DNA of 64,000 bases from Streptomyces sp. NBC_00691 (GTDB lineage Bacteria; Actinomycetota; Actinomycetes; Streptomycetales; Streptomycetaceae): the NCBI RefSeq assembly GCF_036226665.1, contig NZ_CP109007.1, forward strand, positions 7,998,001-8,062,000, in the 5' to 3' direction. Below the pieces are notes generated by a model. That model was not told the origin of the DNA and made no database searches. It saw only the letters and a list, made by a program, of their open reading frames with translations. Every line of letters begins with the position of its first letter. The stretch's first letter is position 1. Positions 41,771 through 50,265 of this stretch are shown here, one piece after another. Made by a program: the position numbers and the translations under genes.

Positions 41771-42716
41771 TCAGTCCGCCAGGGAGAGCTCGGCCAGACC
41801 GTCGCCCCCGGAGCTCCCCGGTTGAACAGGAAGCCCCGTGTGCGGTCGGCGGCGAGCCGGTAGCGGGCGAGCCGGTCGGCGGACAGCTCACCGGGATCGG
41901 CGAGCATGTGCTCGACGTCGACCAGCCGATGGCGCCCTCCTCGGTCAGCCCGGTGGGGGAGGAGTGCCGGGCCACCAGGTTGCCCAGGCTGTACGCCACC
42001 CAGGTGCCGTTCAGCTTCTGTATCGGCTGCACCACATGCGCGTGATGACCGATCACGAGGTCGATCCCGGTCTCTTTGGTGATCCGCTCGGCGAGCTGCA
42101 GCTGGGGGGCGCTCGGCTCGTTGTAGTCCTCCAGGCCCCAGTGGAGCGAGAGGATCACCACTTCGGCGCCCTGCTGCCGAGCCCGGGCCTCGGCCTTCTT
42201 GATCTCGGCCGTGCCGATCCGGTTGAAGGCCCAGCGCTCCTTCTGGGGCGTGGGATTGAGGAAGGACTCCCACGAGTATGCGAGGTGGGCCACCTTGACG
42301 CCCTTCACGTCGCGGATGTTGGTCTTCTCCGCCTCCGCGGGCGTACGGGCCGAGCCGGCGTGGCCGAGCCCGACCTCGTCCATGGCGTCCAGGGTGCGGC
42401 GGACGGCCTCGAGACCGTGGTCGTAGGTGTGGTTCGAGGCGGTGGAGCAGGTGTCGTACCCGACGTCCTTCAATGTCGTGAGGATCTGCGGCGGCACCCG
42501 GAACTCCGGGTACCCCTCGAACGGGCCGCGCGGTGTGCCGACGGGGGTCTCCATGTGGCAGATGGCCAGATCGGCCTTGCTGATCACGGGACGCACACCT
42601 GCCATCAGCGGGCCGAAGTCCAGCCCGGCGCTCCCCTTGCCCGTCTTCTTCGCGTCCTTGGCGGCCTGCTGGACGAGTTCGGGGGCGCCGGTACGGAAAG
42701 TGCCCTGGCGCACCAC
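41771..42716 (-). pseudogene. decayed CapA family (poly-gamma-glutamate synthesis type) gene
   Basis: The main frame (42716 to about 41935) contains CapA motifs: ISKADLAICHMETPVGTPRG, GYDTCSTASNHTYDHGLEAV, VVILSLHWGLEDYNEPSAPQ and GIDLVIGHHAHVVQPIQKLN. The N-terminal GDxxxH metal motif is missing. After EEGAIGW the frame is lost; VDVEHMLADPGELSADRLAR continues in a second frame and GGDGLAELSLAD plus the stop (41771) in a third. So the gene has an N-terminal truncation, an internal deletion and at least two frame changes. Confidence 0.82.
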
Positions 42717-42810
42717 AGGAGTTCGCCGCAGGGCCCATGGAACCGCCGACCGGAAGCAGGCTCACGACAAGAGCCACGAACGGGCTCGCGCCCGCGGTCG
42801 CGTAGGGGAA

Positions 42811-43242
42811 TCAGTCGAGGCAGAACTCGTTGCCCTCGACGTCCTGCATCGTGATGCACGACTCGTTGACGCCGTCGGCGCGTTGCGTCAGCACGTGTCG
42901 CGCGCCGAGCGCCGTCAGCCGTGCGCATTCGGCCTCGAGCGCGGCCAGCCGCTCGTCACCCACGAGCCCGGCGCCGGCCCGCACACAGAGATGCACCCGG
43001 TTCTTGACGACCTTGCCTTCGGGAACTCGCTGGAAGAGCAGGCGCGGGGCCACTCCCGAGGGGTCCGTGCACGCGAAGTAGATCTCGTCCCCGGGCGGCA
43101 GCGAGCGGTGGTACTCCTCCCACGTGGCGAAGCCCTCCGGGACCGCCGGTGTGACGTACCCCAGCACCTCGCACCAGAAGTCGGCGAGGCGCGCGGGTTC
43201 CGCGCAGTCGAAGGTCACTTGGAACTGCTTGATCGTTGACAT
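42811..43242 (-). CDS. VOC family (glyoxalase-like) protein
   Basis: A 143-residue protein from ATG 43242. It has two beta-alpha-beta modules of the vicinal oxygen chelate fold: IKQFQVTFDCAEPARLADFW, CEVLGYVTPAVP, then KNRVHLCVRAG and ITMQDVEGNEFCLD. This is the DUF3/Glyoxalase_6 subtype common in Streptomyces. Enzymatic role unknown. Divergent from the ligA gene with a 98-bp gap. Confidence 0.92.
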   Translation of the reverse strand: MSTIKQFQVTFDCAEPARLADFWCEVLGYVTPAVPEGFATWEEYHRSLPPGDEIYFACTDPSGVAPRLLFQRVPEGKVVKNRVHLCVRAGAGLVGDERLAALEAECARLTALGARHVLTQRADGVNESCITMQDVEGNEFCLD

Positions 43243-43340
43243 CGGCGCACGGTAGCAGGGGCTCTGCCGGTCACCGGGGGAACCGACGGGCCGCACCTCG
43301 GCTCACGGCCATTGTCAGACCCTCGCGAGAGGATCTCCTC

Positions 43341-45422
43341 ATGACGACGATTCCCGCCGAAGAGGCGCTGTCCGGCGTGTCCGGCCAGCCCGCCATGTCC
43401 GACCGCGCCGCGTACGAGGCCGCTCTCCAGCGGCTTCGTGAGGCCTCGCAGTGCTACTACGGGGACGGCGACAGCGCGATGGACGACACCTCGTACGACC
43501 GGCTTCGGCTCGCCGTCCTGGCCTGGGAGGAGGCGCACCCGGCGGAGGTCTCCCCGGACAGCCCCACCGGCCTGGTGGCCGACGGTGCCGCCCCGGCCGG
43601 GGACGTCGCCCACACCACCCGACTGCTGAGCCTGGACAACGTCTTCGACGCCGAGGGCCTCGTGGCGTGGGGCGCCTCCGTGGAGCGCCGTCTCGGCCGC
43701 GCGCCGGCCGGTGGATTCACCGTCGAGCCGAAGATCGACGGAGCGGCCGTGGCCGCCCGCTACCGCGACGGCCGCCTCGTGCAGGTCATCACCCGCGGCG
43801 ACGGCAGGCACGGTGAGGACGTCAGCCATGTGATCGGCCAGATCGACGGATTGCCCGAGCAGCTCGCCGAGCCGGTCACCGTCGAGGTCCGCGGCGAGGT
43901 CGCGTTCACCCAGGAGCAGTTCGAGACGGCGAACGAGGTCCGCACCGCCCATGGCGCCCAGGTCTTCGTGAACCCCCGCAACGGCACGGCGGGCACGCTG
44001 AGGGCGAAGGGCCGTCCGTACCGGCTCCGCATGACGTTCTGGGCGTACGGAGTGGTGGAGCTGGACGGCGTACCGTTCCTGCCGGCGGGAGCGACGCACG
44101 CCGAGGCGCTGGCAGCGGTGGCCGACGCCGGGGTGCGGACGACCGCGGCCTCCCCGGCGGGCCTGCTCGTCGTCTCCGACCTGGCCGCCGCCCAGGCGCA
44201 GGCCGATGCCGTCGCCGCGATGCGTACGGACCTTCCCGTAGGAATCGACGGCCTGGTCATCAAACTCAACGACACGGCCGAGCAGGAGGCGGCCGGGCTC
44301 GGTTCCCGGTTCCCGCACTGGGCCATCGCGGTCAAGCTGCCCGCGATCGAGCGCCAGACGGTGCTCGAGGACGTCGTCTGGGAGGTCGGCCGCACCGGCG
44401 TCCTGGCCCCCACCGCGATTCTCACGGCAGTCGAGATCGACGGATCGACGGTCACCCGTGCCACCCTGCACAACCCCGCGGACATCCGCCGCCGCGATCT
44501 CCACATCGGGGACACGGTGACGGTGTACAAGGCGGGCGACATCATCCCGCGCGTCCAGGCGGCGGTCGTCCCGCTCCGCCCGGCCGGAGCGACGCCGGTG
44601 CCCCTGCCCGACGCGTGCCCCCGCTGCGGTGGCGAGATCAACACGGCCCAGGAGCGGTGGCGCTGCGCGAAGGGCACGGCGTGCGCCCTCCCGGCCCTGA
44701 TCGAGTACGCCGCCGGGCGCGAGATGCTCGACATCGACGGCCTCGGCAGGACGTACGTGGCGGCCCTGGTCGAGTCGGGCGACGTCCGCGACGTCGCGGA
44801 CCTCTTCACGCTGACCGTCGAGCAGCTGACGACCGCGTCCGGCAGCGCGAAGCGGGGCGTCAAGCTCGCCGAGCAGATCACGGCCGCGAAGGACCGCCCC
44901 CTCAACCGCGTCTTCTGCGCCCTGGGAGTGCTCGGTACCGGGCGCAGCATGTCCCGCCGGATCGCCCGGCACTTCCGCACCATGGACGCGATCCGGCAGG
45001 CCGACGCGACCGAGATGCAGGACGTGGAGGGGATCGGCCCGGAGAAGGCTCCCGTCATCGTCGAGCAGGTCGCGGCGCTGGCCTCGGTGATCGACAAGCT
45101 GACGGCGGCCGGCGTCAACATGAGCGAGCCCGAGGACCCGTCGGCGGCCCAGGGCGGCGGTCCGCTGGAAGGCAAGGTCGTCGTGGTCACCGGCAAGATG
45201 TCGGGCCCGCTGGACGGCTTCGGCCGCTCTGAGATGAACGCCCTGATCGAGAAGGCCGGAGGCCGCGCGGGAAGCAGCGTCAGCGCGAAGACGTCCATCC
45301 TCGTGGCGGCCCCGTCCGCGAACGGCAAGCCGAGCTCGAAGGCGGTCAAGGCCGCCGAACTCGGCATGGAGGTCCTCACCCCGGAGGCGTTCGCGGAGCG
45401 GGTCGCCGACTACCTGACCTGA
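43341..45422 (+). CDS. ligA: NAD-dependent DNA ligase LigA (probably an accessory copy)
   Basis: A 693-residue protein. Domains in order: Ia, the adenylation domain with VEPKIDGAAVAARYRDGRLV (AMP lysine about 131), the OB fold (TGVLAPTAILTAVEIDGSTV), a four-Cys zinc finger (CPRCGG...WRCAKGTAC), helix-hairpin-helix repeats (LGVLGTGRSMSRRIARHF, VEGIGPEKAPVIVEQ) and a C-terminal BRCT domain (LEGKVVVVTGKMSGPLDGFG). It seals nicks using NAD+. It stands alone among accessory genes, not beside gatC/mnmA as the housekeeping ligA of Streptomyces does, so it may be a second ligase; that needs the rest of the genome. Confidence 0.93.
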   Translation: MTTIPAEEALSGVSGQPAMSDRAAYEAALQRLREASQCYYGDGDSAMDDTSYDRLRLAVLAWEEAHPAEVSPDSPTGLVADGAAPAGDVAHTTRLLSLDNVFDAEGLVAWGASVERRLGRAPAGGFTVEPKIDGAAVAARYRDGRLVQVITRGDGRHGEDVSHVIGQIDGLPEQLAEPVTVEVRGEVAFTQEQFETANEVRTAHGAQVFVNPRNGTAGTLRAKGRPYRLRMTFWAYGVVELDGVPFLPAGATHAEALAAVADAGVRTTAASPAGLLVVSDLAAAQAQADAVAAMRTDLPVGIDGLVIKLNDTAEQEAAGLGSRFPHWAIAVKLPAIERQTVLEDVVWEVGRTGVLAPTAILTAVEIDGSTVTRATLHNPADIRRRDLHIGDTVTVYKAGDIIPRVQAAVVPLRPAGATPVPLPDACPRCGGEINTAQERWRCAKGTACALPALIEYAAGREMLDIDGLGRTYVAALVESGDVRDVADLFTLTVEQLTTASGSAKRGVKLAEQITAAKDRPLNRVFCALGVLGTGRSMSRRIARHFRTMDAIRQADATEMQDVEGIGPEKAPVIVEQVAALASVIDKLTAAGVNMSEPEDPSAAQGGGPLEGKVVVVTGKMSGPLDGFGRSEMNALIEKAGGRAGSSVSAKTSILVAAPSANGKPSSKAVKAAELGMEVLTPEAFAERVADYLT

Positions 45423-45434
45423 GGGGCCGCATCC

Positions 45435-45466
45435 CTGATGGCCCGATGGGCTGATGGACCGATGAG
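45435..45466. repeat. 16-bp tandem repeat after ligA
   Basis: Two 16-bp units (ctgatggcccgatggg, ctgatggaccgatgag), then a partial third, between the ligA stop and its terminator. Probably slippage. Confidence 0.6.
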
Positions 45467-45471
45467 CTGAT

Positions 45472-45508
45472 GGGGGCGGGGCGCGGCGATGCGCCGCGCC
45501 CCCGCCCC
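45472..45508. terminator. terminator of ligA
   Basis: A GC-only stem of about 16 bp with one bulged base and a 3-nt loop (CGCGGCG ATG CGCCGCG at the tip), 49 bp after the ligA stop. Confidence 0.75.
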
Positions 45509-45701
45509 GCCGGGAGGCGACGATGACATCTCGTGCCGAAGCCGCGGAGTCCCCGAACCACCCGGGCGCGGCACCTCGCGCTCCGCCGTCGCGCTTGGGC
45601 CCGTTCCACCGCCGTCGCCCCGACCGGATGCCCGACGACCGATGAGTTCGCACCCCGCACCCGGTCTACCCTGCACCACCCACGCACCCAAGGAGCGGCA
45701 G

Positions 45702-46301
45702 ATGACCGAAACGACCTTCGACCTCGGGCCGCAGGCTCGCGTCGTGGCCCGCCTCGCGGCGGCCGTCCCCGACGCGAGCCTCGCCGACCCGACGCCGTGC
45801 CCCGACTACGCGGTCCGGAACCTCCTGGGCCATCTCACGGGACTCGCCGTGGCCTTCCGCGACGCGGCGCACAAGGACCTGGGGCCCACGACGAACACGT
45901 CCCCCGACACGGCCGTGCCCTCCCTTCCGGCCGACTGGCGCGAGGCGCTCCCGCGCGTGCTGGACGAACTGGCCGAGGCCTGGCGGGATCCGTCCGCCTG
46001 GACGGGCATGACCCGTGCGGGCGGTGTGGACCTGCCCGGCGAGATCGCCGCGGCGGTCGCCGTCGACGAACTGGTGATCCACGGTTGGGACCTGGCCCGG
46101 GCCACCGGCCAGGAGTACAGCCCCGACGAGACGGCCCTGGGAGCCTCGCACGCGTTCCTGCTGGCGGCCGCCGCGGACGAGAGCCGCGGCGGAGGCATCT
46201 TCGGAGCCGTGGTGCCCCTCCCGGACGACTCGCCGCTGCTGGACCGGGCGGTGGGCCTGAGCGGCCGGGACCCGAGCTGGAAGCCACCGGCGGGCCGGTG
46301 A
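45702..46301 (+). CDS. TIGR03086 family metal-binding protein (maleylpyruvate isomerase-like)
   Basis: A 199-residue protein from ATG 45702 with AAGGAG upstream. It is a DinB-like four-helix protein of the mycothiol-dependent maleylpyruvate isomerase superfamily: TPCPDYAVRNLLGHLTGLAV with the first metal histidine, and AVAVDELVIHGWDLARATGQ with the HxxxD pair. TIGR03086 members bind a divalent metal; many may be thiol-dependent transferases using mycothiol. Substrate unknown. Confidence 0.92.
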   Translation: MTETTFDLGPQARVVARLAAAVPDASLADPTPCPDYAVRNLLGHLTGLAVAFRDAAHKDLGPTTNTSPDTAVPSLPADWREALPRVLDELAEAWRDPSAWTGMTRAGGVDLPGEIAAAVAVDELVIHGWDLARATGQEYSPDETALGASHAFLLAAAADESRGGGIFGAVVPLPDDSPLLDRAVGLSGRDPSWKPPAGR

Positions 46302-46651
46302 CCCGCGCGGCCCGTTGGCCGGCGCGCCCGGTGAACACGGCGAAGGCGGTCCAGAGGCTCGTGGAGAAGACCGGGGCGGCGACCACGCGGCGGTGCCGAC
46401 GAGATCGGCGAACAGGGACCAGCAAGCCGCCCGAGCAGACGGTCGACGCTCGTGACGGTGAGCGCGCCGACCAGTCCACCGCCGCCGAGTGCGGCGGAAC
46501 AGCGGGCCGTACGCGCGGACCGCCCGCGCGCACCCGCCCTGGCCCGACCGGCGTGACGCCGGATGTCCCCCCGTACGAGGGCTGTTCATCCCTGCCCCGA
46601 GGCCCCACCATGCTCCTGACTACTCGTGCGTAACACGTCGTAGGGGGAAGT
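46302..46651. other. gene-poor region, possibly with a decayed membrane-protein end
   Basis: A 350-bp stretch before the lipase gene. On the minus strand near 46300-46400 one frame reads VVAAPVFSTSLWTAFAVFTG, which looks like a last membrane helix of a transporter, but frames are broken around it and no start is visible. No other feature is supported. Confidence 0.35.
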
Positions 46652-47377
46652 GTGTTGAAGTCCGGTTCCCGGATCGCCGCCAGGATCGCCGTCCCGGTGC
46701 TCGTCACCGTCGTGTCCTTGCTCGTGCCGACCGCCACGGTCCGGGCCGAGCCGCCCGCCCGCGGCACGGTCGCCCGCACACCGGTCGTGTTCGTGCACGG
46801 CTACAACGCCGACCCCGGCGTATGGGGCGGCCTGCGCGAGGACTTGAGGGCCGACGGATACACGGACGCCGAACTCTTCTCCTTCGGCTACGACACGCAC
46901 CGCTCCGTGAACGAGGTCCTGTCCGGCCAACTCGCCGCGTACATCGAGGAGGTGAAGAGGCGGACGGGCGCCGCCCGCGTCGACCTCGTCGCCCACTCCT
47001 TCGGTAGCCTCGTCACCCGGTGGTACACCAAGTACGACCCCGCCGGCCAGGCCTCGGTCGCCCACTGGGCCTCCCTCGCCGGCCCCAACCACGGCACGAG
47101 CACCGCGTGGGCCTGCGCGCTGTGGGACCAGGCGTGCCGCGACATGACGCCGGGCTCGTACGTACAGAAGGGCCTCGCGTCGGGCGACGAGACGCCCGGG
47201 ACCGTGCGCTACGCCACCTGGTGGTCCGACTGCGACGAGGTCATCAACCCCGACAACAGCGTCCCGCTGACCGGCGCCACGAACAACGCCGCGGGCTGCC
47301 TGGCCCACAACGACCTCCTCGGGGACGACACCGTCTCCCGGGGTGTCCGCGCGTTCCTCCGGACGACAACGACGTGA
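46652..47377 (+). CDS. secreted triacylglycerol lipase/esterase (alpha/beta hydrolase)
   Basis: A 241-residue protein from GTG 46652 with AGGGGGA at 8 bp. The signal peptide (RIAVPVLVTVVSLLVPTA) is cleaved near VRA-EP. The catalytic domain has the oxyanion strand TPVVFVHGYNADPGVWGG, the nucleophile elbow VDLVAHSFGSLVTRW (A-H-S-F-G, as in LipA-type lipases), GPNHGTSTAW and the late histidine in CLAHNDLLGD. It would act on lipids or esters outside the cell. Four cysteines may form disulfides. Confidence 0.9.
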   Translation: MLKSGSRIAARIAVPVLVTVVSLLVPTATVRAEPPARGTVARTPVVFVHGYNADPGVWGGLREDLRADGYTDAELFSFGYDTHRSVNEVLSGQLAAYIEEVKRRTGAARVDLVAHSFGSLVTRWYTKYDPAGQASVAHWASLAGPNHGTSTAWACALWDQACRDMTPGSYVQKGLASGDETPGTVRYATWWSDCDEVINPDNSVPLTGATNNAAGCLAHNDLLGDDTVSRGVRAFLRTTTT

Positions 47378-47428
47378 AGCGGGCCGGTGCTTGACCCTCA
47401 CGTGGCGTCAGGCCGCATAGTCGGTGCC

Positions 47429-48166
47429 GTGGAAGATCATTGGACCGTGGGACGCGTGGCCGAGCTGTCCGGCGTGAGCGTCCGCACGCTGCATCACTAT
47501 GACGAGATCGGGATCGCCCGGCCCTCGACACGGACGGCGGCCGGGTACCGGGCCTATTCGGCGGACGACGTGGAGCGCCACGTGACCGCGGTGGAGCCCT
47601 CGGCGGTCATGCGCGGACAGCGGCCCGCCGGCTCCGCGCCCTGTCTGGCCGCCGCAGCGGAGGGCCTGCCGTTCGAGGACCGGTCCTTCGACGTGGCGAT
47701 GGCCGTCTCCACGGTCCACCACTGGGGGGACCCGATGGCGGGACTGCGCGAGATGCGGCGCGTGGCGCGTCGCGTGGTGGTGCTCACCTTCGACACGGAC
47801 GAGCCCGGTTGGCAGGACCGGTTCTGGCTCACCCGTGACTACCTACCGGAGTTCGCCGCCGTCCTCGACGACTTTCCGTCGCTCGGCGACATGGCGGCCG
47901 CGATCGGCGCCCGGGCCGAGCCGGTGCCCGTCCCGTGGGACTGCGCCGACGGCCTGTTCGAGGCGTACTGGCGCCGACCGGACGCCTACCTGCAGACACA
48001 CGTGCGCCGTGCGATGTCGGTGTGGACGAGGGTGGGGCCGGAGGCCGAGCAGCGGGCGGTACGACACCTCCGCGATGACCTCGACTCGGGCAGGTGGGCC
48101 GAGCGGAACGGCGACCTCACCGGCCTCGACGCAGCGGACCTGGGTCTCCGCCTGCTCATGGCCTGA
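47429..48166 (+). CDS. MerR helix-turn-helix fused to a truncated methyltransferase
   Basis: A 245-residue frame from GTG 47429 (GTG 47387 is possible). Residues about 4-50 are a MerR DNA-binding domain: WTVGRVAELSGVSVRTLHHY, DEIGIARPSTRTAAGYRAYS. At ADDVER it switches directly into a class I methyltransferase, starting at motif II (VTAVEPSAVMRGQRPAGSAP) and continuing LPFEDRSFDVAMAVSTVHHW to the normal C-terminal end. The SAM-binding motif I (GxGxG) is absent, as are the MerR coiled coil and effector domain. The simplest explanation is an in-frame deletion joining two genes; a functional regulator is possible but catalysis is unlikely. Confidence 0.8.
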   Translation: MEDHWTVGRVAELSGVSVRTLHHYDEIGIARPSTRTAAGYRAYSADDVERHVTAVEPSAVMRGQRPAGSAPCLAAAAEGLPFEDRSFDVAMAVSTVHHWGDPMAGLREMRRVARRVVVLTFDTDEPGWQDRFWLTRDYLPEFAAVLDDFPSLGDMAAAIGARAEPVPVPWDCADGLFEAYWRRPDAYLQTHVRRAMSVWTRVGPEAEQRAVRHLRDDLDSGRWAERNGDLTGLDAADLGLRLLMA

Positions 48167-48275
48167 GCGGAGACCAGCCGGGGAACCGGGCGGAGACCAG
48201 CCGTGGCCTGAGGGCAGACATGCGGCCGCCCGCACCTCACGTCTTCCGGTGCGGGCGGTACATGCGACGGAGAGC

Positions 48276-48563
48276 CTAGGCCTCGAGGATCCTGCGCTTC
48301 TGTTCCTCGAACTCGGCGTCGGTGAGTACGCCCTGGTCCTTGAGCTCGCCGAGCTGCTTCAGCTGATCGATCTTGCTCGTCATGTCGGAGCCCGCCGGCG
48401 CGGGCGCGGCGGCAGGCGGCGGCGGCGGAGGCGGCGCCGCGTACTGCGGTTCCTGCTGCGCGGCCCACCGCCCCTGCTGGCGGCGGCTGACCCGATTGGA
48501 CACGGCGGTTGCGGTTCCGGCGACGACGGCCGTACGCGCGACCCCGCGGAGGAGGCCTGGCAT
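48276..48563 (-). CDS. SHOCT domain protein
   Basis: A 95-residue protein: N-terminal hydrophobic stretch (VARTAVVAGTATAVSNRVSR), a run of prolines and alanines, and a C-terminal SHOCT domain (SKIDQLKQLGELKDQGVLTD, AEFEEQKRRILEA). SHOCT is a short oligomerisation domain. It follows the DUF6325 gene by 39 bp on the same strand; the two are regularly paired in Streptomyces. Confidence 0.93.
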   Translation of the reverse strand: MPGLLRGVARTAVVAGTATAVSNRVSRRQQGRWAAQQEPQYAAPPPPPPPAAAPAPAGSDMTSKIDQLKQLGELKDQGVLTDAEFEEQKRRILEA

Positions 48564-48602
48564 GGAAGTTCCCTTCTTTCCTCGACTGACGTCGGCCGAC
48601 GG

Positions 48603-49046
48603 TCAGCCGGCGTCGTCCGTGCTGTCGAGCGCGGCCATGAGGGCGGGCACCGGGATCCGTCCGGAGGCGACCACCTGGGCGCCGCCACGGCTCAGCGCCG
48701 CCGCGAAGGGCGCGGCCCACCGGTTCTCGTAGACGAGGATGCCGGCGGAACTGCCCGGCTGCAGAGCGCTCGCCGCCTCTTCGAGGTCGTCCTGACCGAT
48801 GAGTCCGGAGGACACCCCCTCGAAGACGGCCAGATCGAGCTCACCGTCACCGGTGAGGTCGGCGATCTCCAGTCCGCTCACGGAGCCGTCCTCCTCCTTC
48901 CTCACGAACGTCAGGTCGAGGATGCGGATCAGGCCACGGTCCACGAGATCGACCAGGAGGGGCAGACCCTCGCCGGTCATTCGGTTGCCCGGAAACTCCA
49001 CGATCAGGTAGTCGATCGGTCCCAGCTCTTCGGCTTCGTCGTTCAC
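48603..49046 (-). CDS. DUF6325 family protein
   Basis: A 147-residue protein: LGPIDYLIVEFPGNRMTGEG, LVDLVDRGLIRILDLTFVRK, SGLIGQDDLEEAASALQPGS, AGILVYENRWAAPFAAALSR. This is the DUF6325 (DUF1269-like) pattern, an alpha/beta protein of unknown function, typically next to a SHOCT-domain gene as here. It may act at the membrane through its SHOCT partner. Confidence 0.93.
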   Translation of the reverse strand: MNDEAEELGPIDYLIVEFPGNRMTGEGLPLLVDLVDRGLIRILDLTFVRKEEDGSVSGLEIADLTGDGELDLAVFEGVSSGLIGQDDLEEAASALQPGSSAGILVYENRWAAPFAAALSRGGAQVVASGRIPVPALMAALDSTDDAG

Positions 49047-49308
49047 GGCGTAACCCCTGGTGTCGTGGCTCTCTCAGTGGCTCCATTGCATCACCGGGCG
49101 GGGCCGCGCGCATGTCGGTACGACGGCACCCCGGCTCACCGGGACCGGCGCGGGACGACCGCCTCCTTCTTCGCTCCTGTCGAGGCGGCGAGGGCGAACC
49201 GCGCCCCGGACCACGGGACGCGGAGTTCCGCGGAAAACCGTTGGCGGGCACACGGCGACCGTTGCTAGCCTCGCGGAGGCCGTGCGAGAGAACGAGGAGG
49301 TGGTACCC

Positions 49309-49362
49309 GTGAACGCAGTATCGACATGGGTGCTCCCCTCCGTGGTCACGGCCGGGCGATAG
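49309..49362 (+). CDS. possible 17-residue leader peptide
   Basis: A very strong ribosome-binding site (GAGGAGG at 49294-49300) precedes a GTG that opens a 17-codon frame, MNAVSTWVLPSVVTAGR, ending at TAG 49360-49362. A stem of CCGGGCGA and TCGTCCGG (49352-49359/49364-49371) covers the stop. The hydrolase gene starts 45 bp downstream with its own weaker site. This is the layout of a translated leader, but it is not proven. Confidence 0.45.
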   Translation: MNAVSTWVLPSVVTAGR

Positions 49363-49407
49363 GTCGTCCGGGAGCGCCGTTCAGCAGCTCTCCCGAAAGG
49401 CACGACC

Positions 49408-50130
49408 GTGCACTTCACCTCCGAACAGCACCTCGACGACGGCGTCCTCGAGCGCGCGTTCACCCTCGGCGATATCCCCGGCACCCTGTGGACGTCTGGT
49501 TCCGCACCGGCTCCGCTCGTCCTGATGTCGCACAACAACGGCCTGCCCATGGCCGACCCCCGGCTGGTGGCCCGAGCCCGTCACACCGCGTCGCGCGGCT
49601 ACGCGGTGGCGACCATCGACGCCGCCGGGTGCGGCGACCGGCCCCGCTCCGCCGCCGACGAGGAGCTCCGGGCCGAACTCCGGCGGGCGATGCGGGCCGG
49701 TGAGCCGGTCGACGAGATCTTCGAGTCCCTCATCGGCCCGCTGGTCGCGAACGCGGTCCCGGATTGGCGGACCACCCTGGACGCCGTCCTCGAGCTGCCC
49801 GAGGTCGGTGACCGCGTCGGGTACTCAGGAGGGTGGACCGCCCTCGGCATCCGGCTGGCGGTGACCGAGCCCCGCATCGCGGCCGCGGGCTTCTTCGCCG
49901 GGGGATTCGTGCCCCGCGCCCAGCGCGAGGAGGCCCGGCAGGTCACCATTCCCCTGCTGTTCCTGCTGCAGTGGGACGACGAGGGAAACCCCCGGCAACG
50001 GGCCCTGGACCTGTTCGACGCGTTCGGCAGCGAGGAGAAGACGCTCCACGCCAATCTCGGCGGGCACACCGGCACCCCGTGGTTCGAGCTGGAGGACGGC
50101 TGCCGGTTCCTGGACCGCCACCTCAAGTGA
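49408..50130 (+). CDS. alpha/beta hydrolase (dienelactone hydrolase-like)
   Basis: A 240-residue protein from GTG 49408, with GAAAGG at 7 bp. Features: PAPLVLMSHNNGLPMADPRL, GYAVATIDAAGCGDRP, a nucleophile elbow GDRVGYSGGWTALGIRLAV and the late acid/histidine region FLLQWDDEGNPRQRAL and NLGGHTGTPWFE. This matches small cytoplasmic hydrolases of the DLH/abhydrolase group. Substrate unknown. It may be controlled by the short leader frame upstream. Confidence 0.87.
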   Translation: MHFTSEQHLDDGVLERAFTLGDIPGTLWTSGSAPAPLVLMSHNNGLPMADPRLVARARHTASRGYAVATIDAAGCGDRPRSAADEELRAELRRAMRAGEPVDEIFESLIGPLVANAVPDWRTTLDAVLELPEVGDRVGYSGGWTALGIRLAVTEPRIAAAGFFAGGFVPRAQREEARQVTIPLLFLLQWDDEGNPRQRALDLFDAFGSEEKTLHANLGGHTGTPWFELEDGCRFLDRHLK

Positions 50131-50146
50131 CGCCGGAGCACCCGGC

Positions 50147-50186
50147 CGGCGGCGGGCGGTAGCCGATGCCGTACGGCCCGCCGCCG
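50147..50186. terminator. terminator between convergent genes
   Basis: A perfect 11-bp stem (CGGCGGCGGGC / GCCCGCCGCCG) with an 18-nt loop, 17 bp after the hydrolase stop and before the convergent kinase-partner gene. Confidence 0.7.
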
Positions 50187-50265
50187 TCGAGGATGGGCCC
50201 CGGCCCTCGTCGGCGGCGGTGGGCCGCGAGCGCCTCGCCACGGGCGGCCGGGCTCGGCGCCCGCG

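Noticed and set aside
43215..45653. 812-codon minus-strand open frame over ligA
   Set aside because: Low-complexity antisense shadow of ligA.
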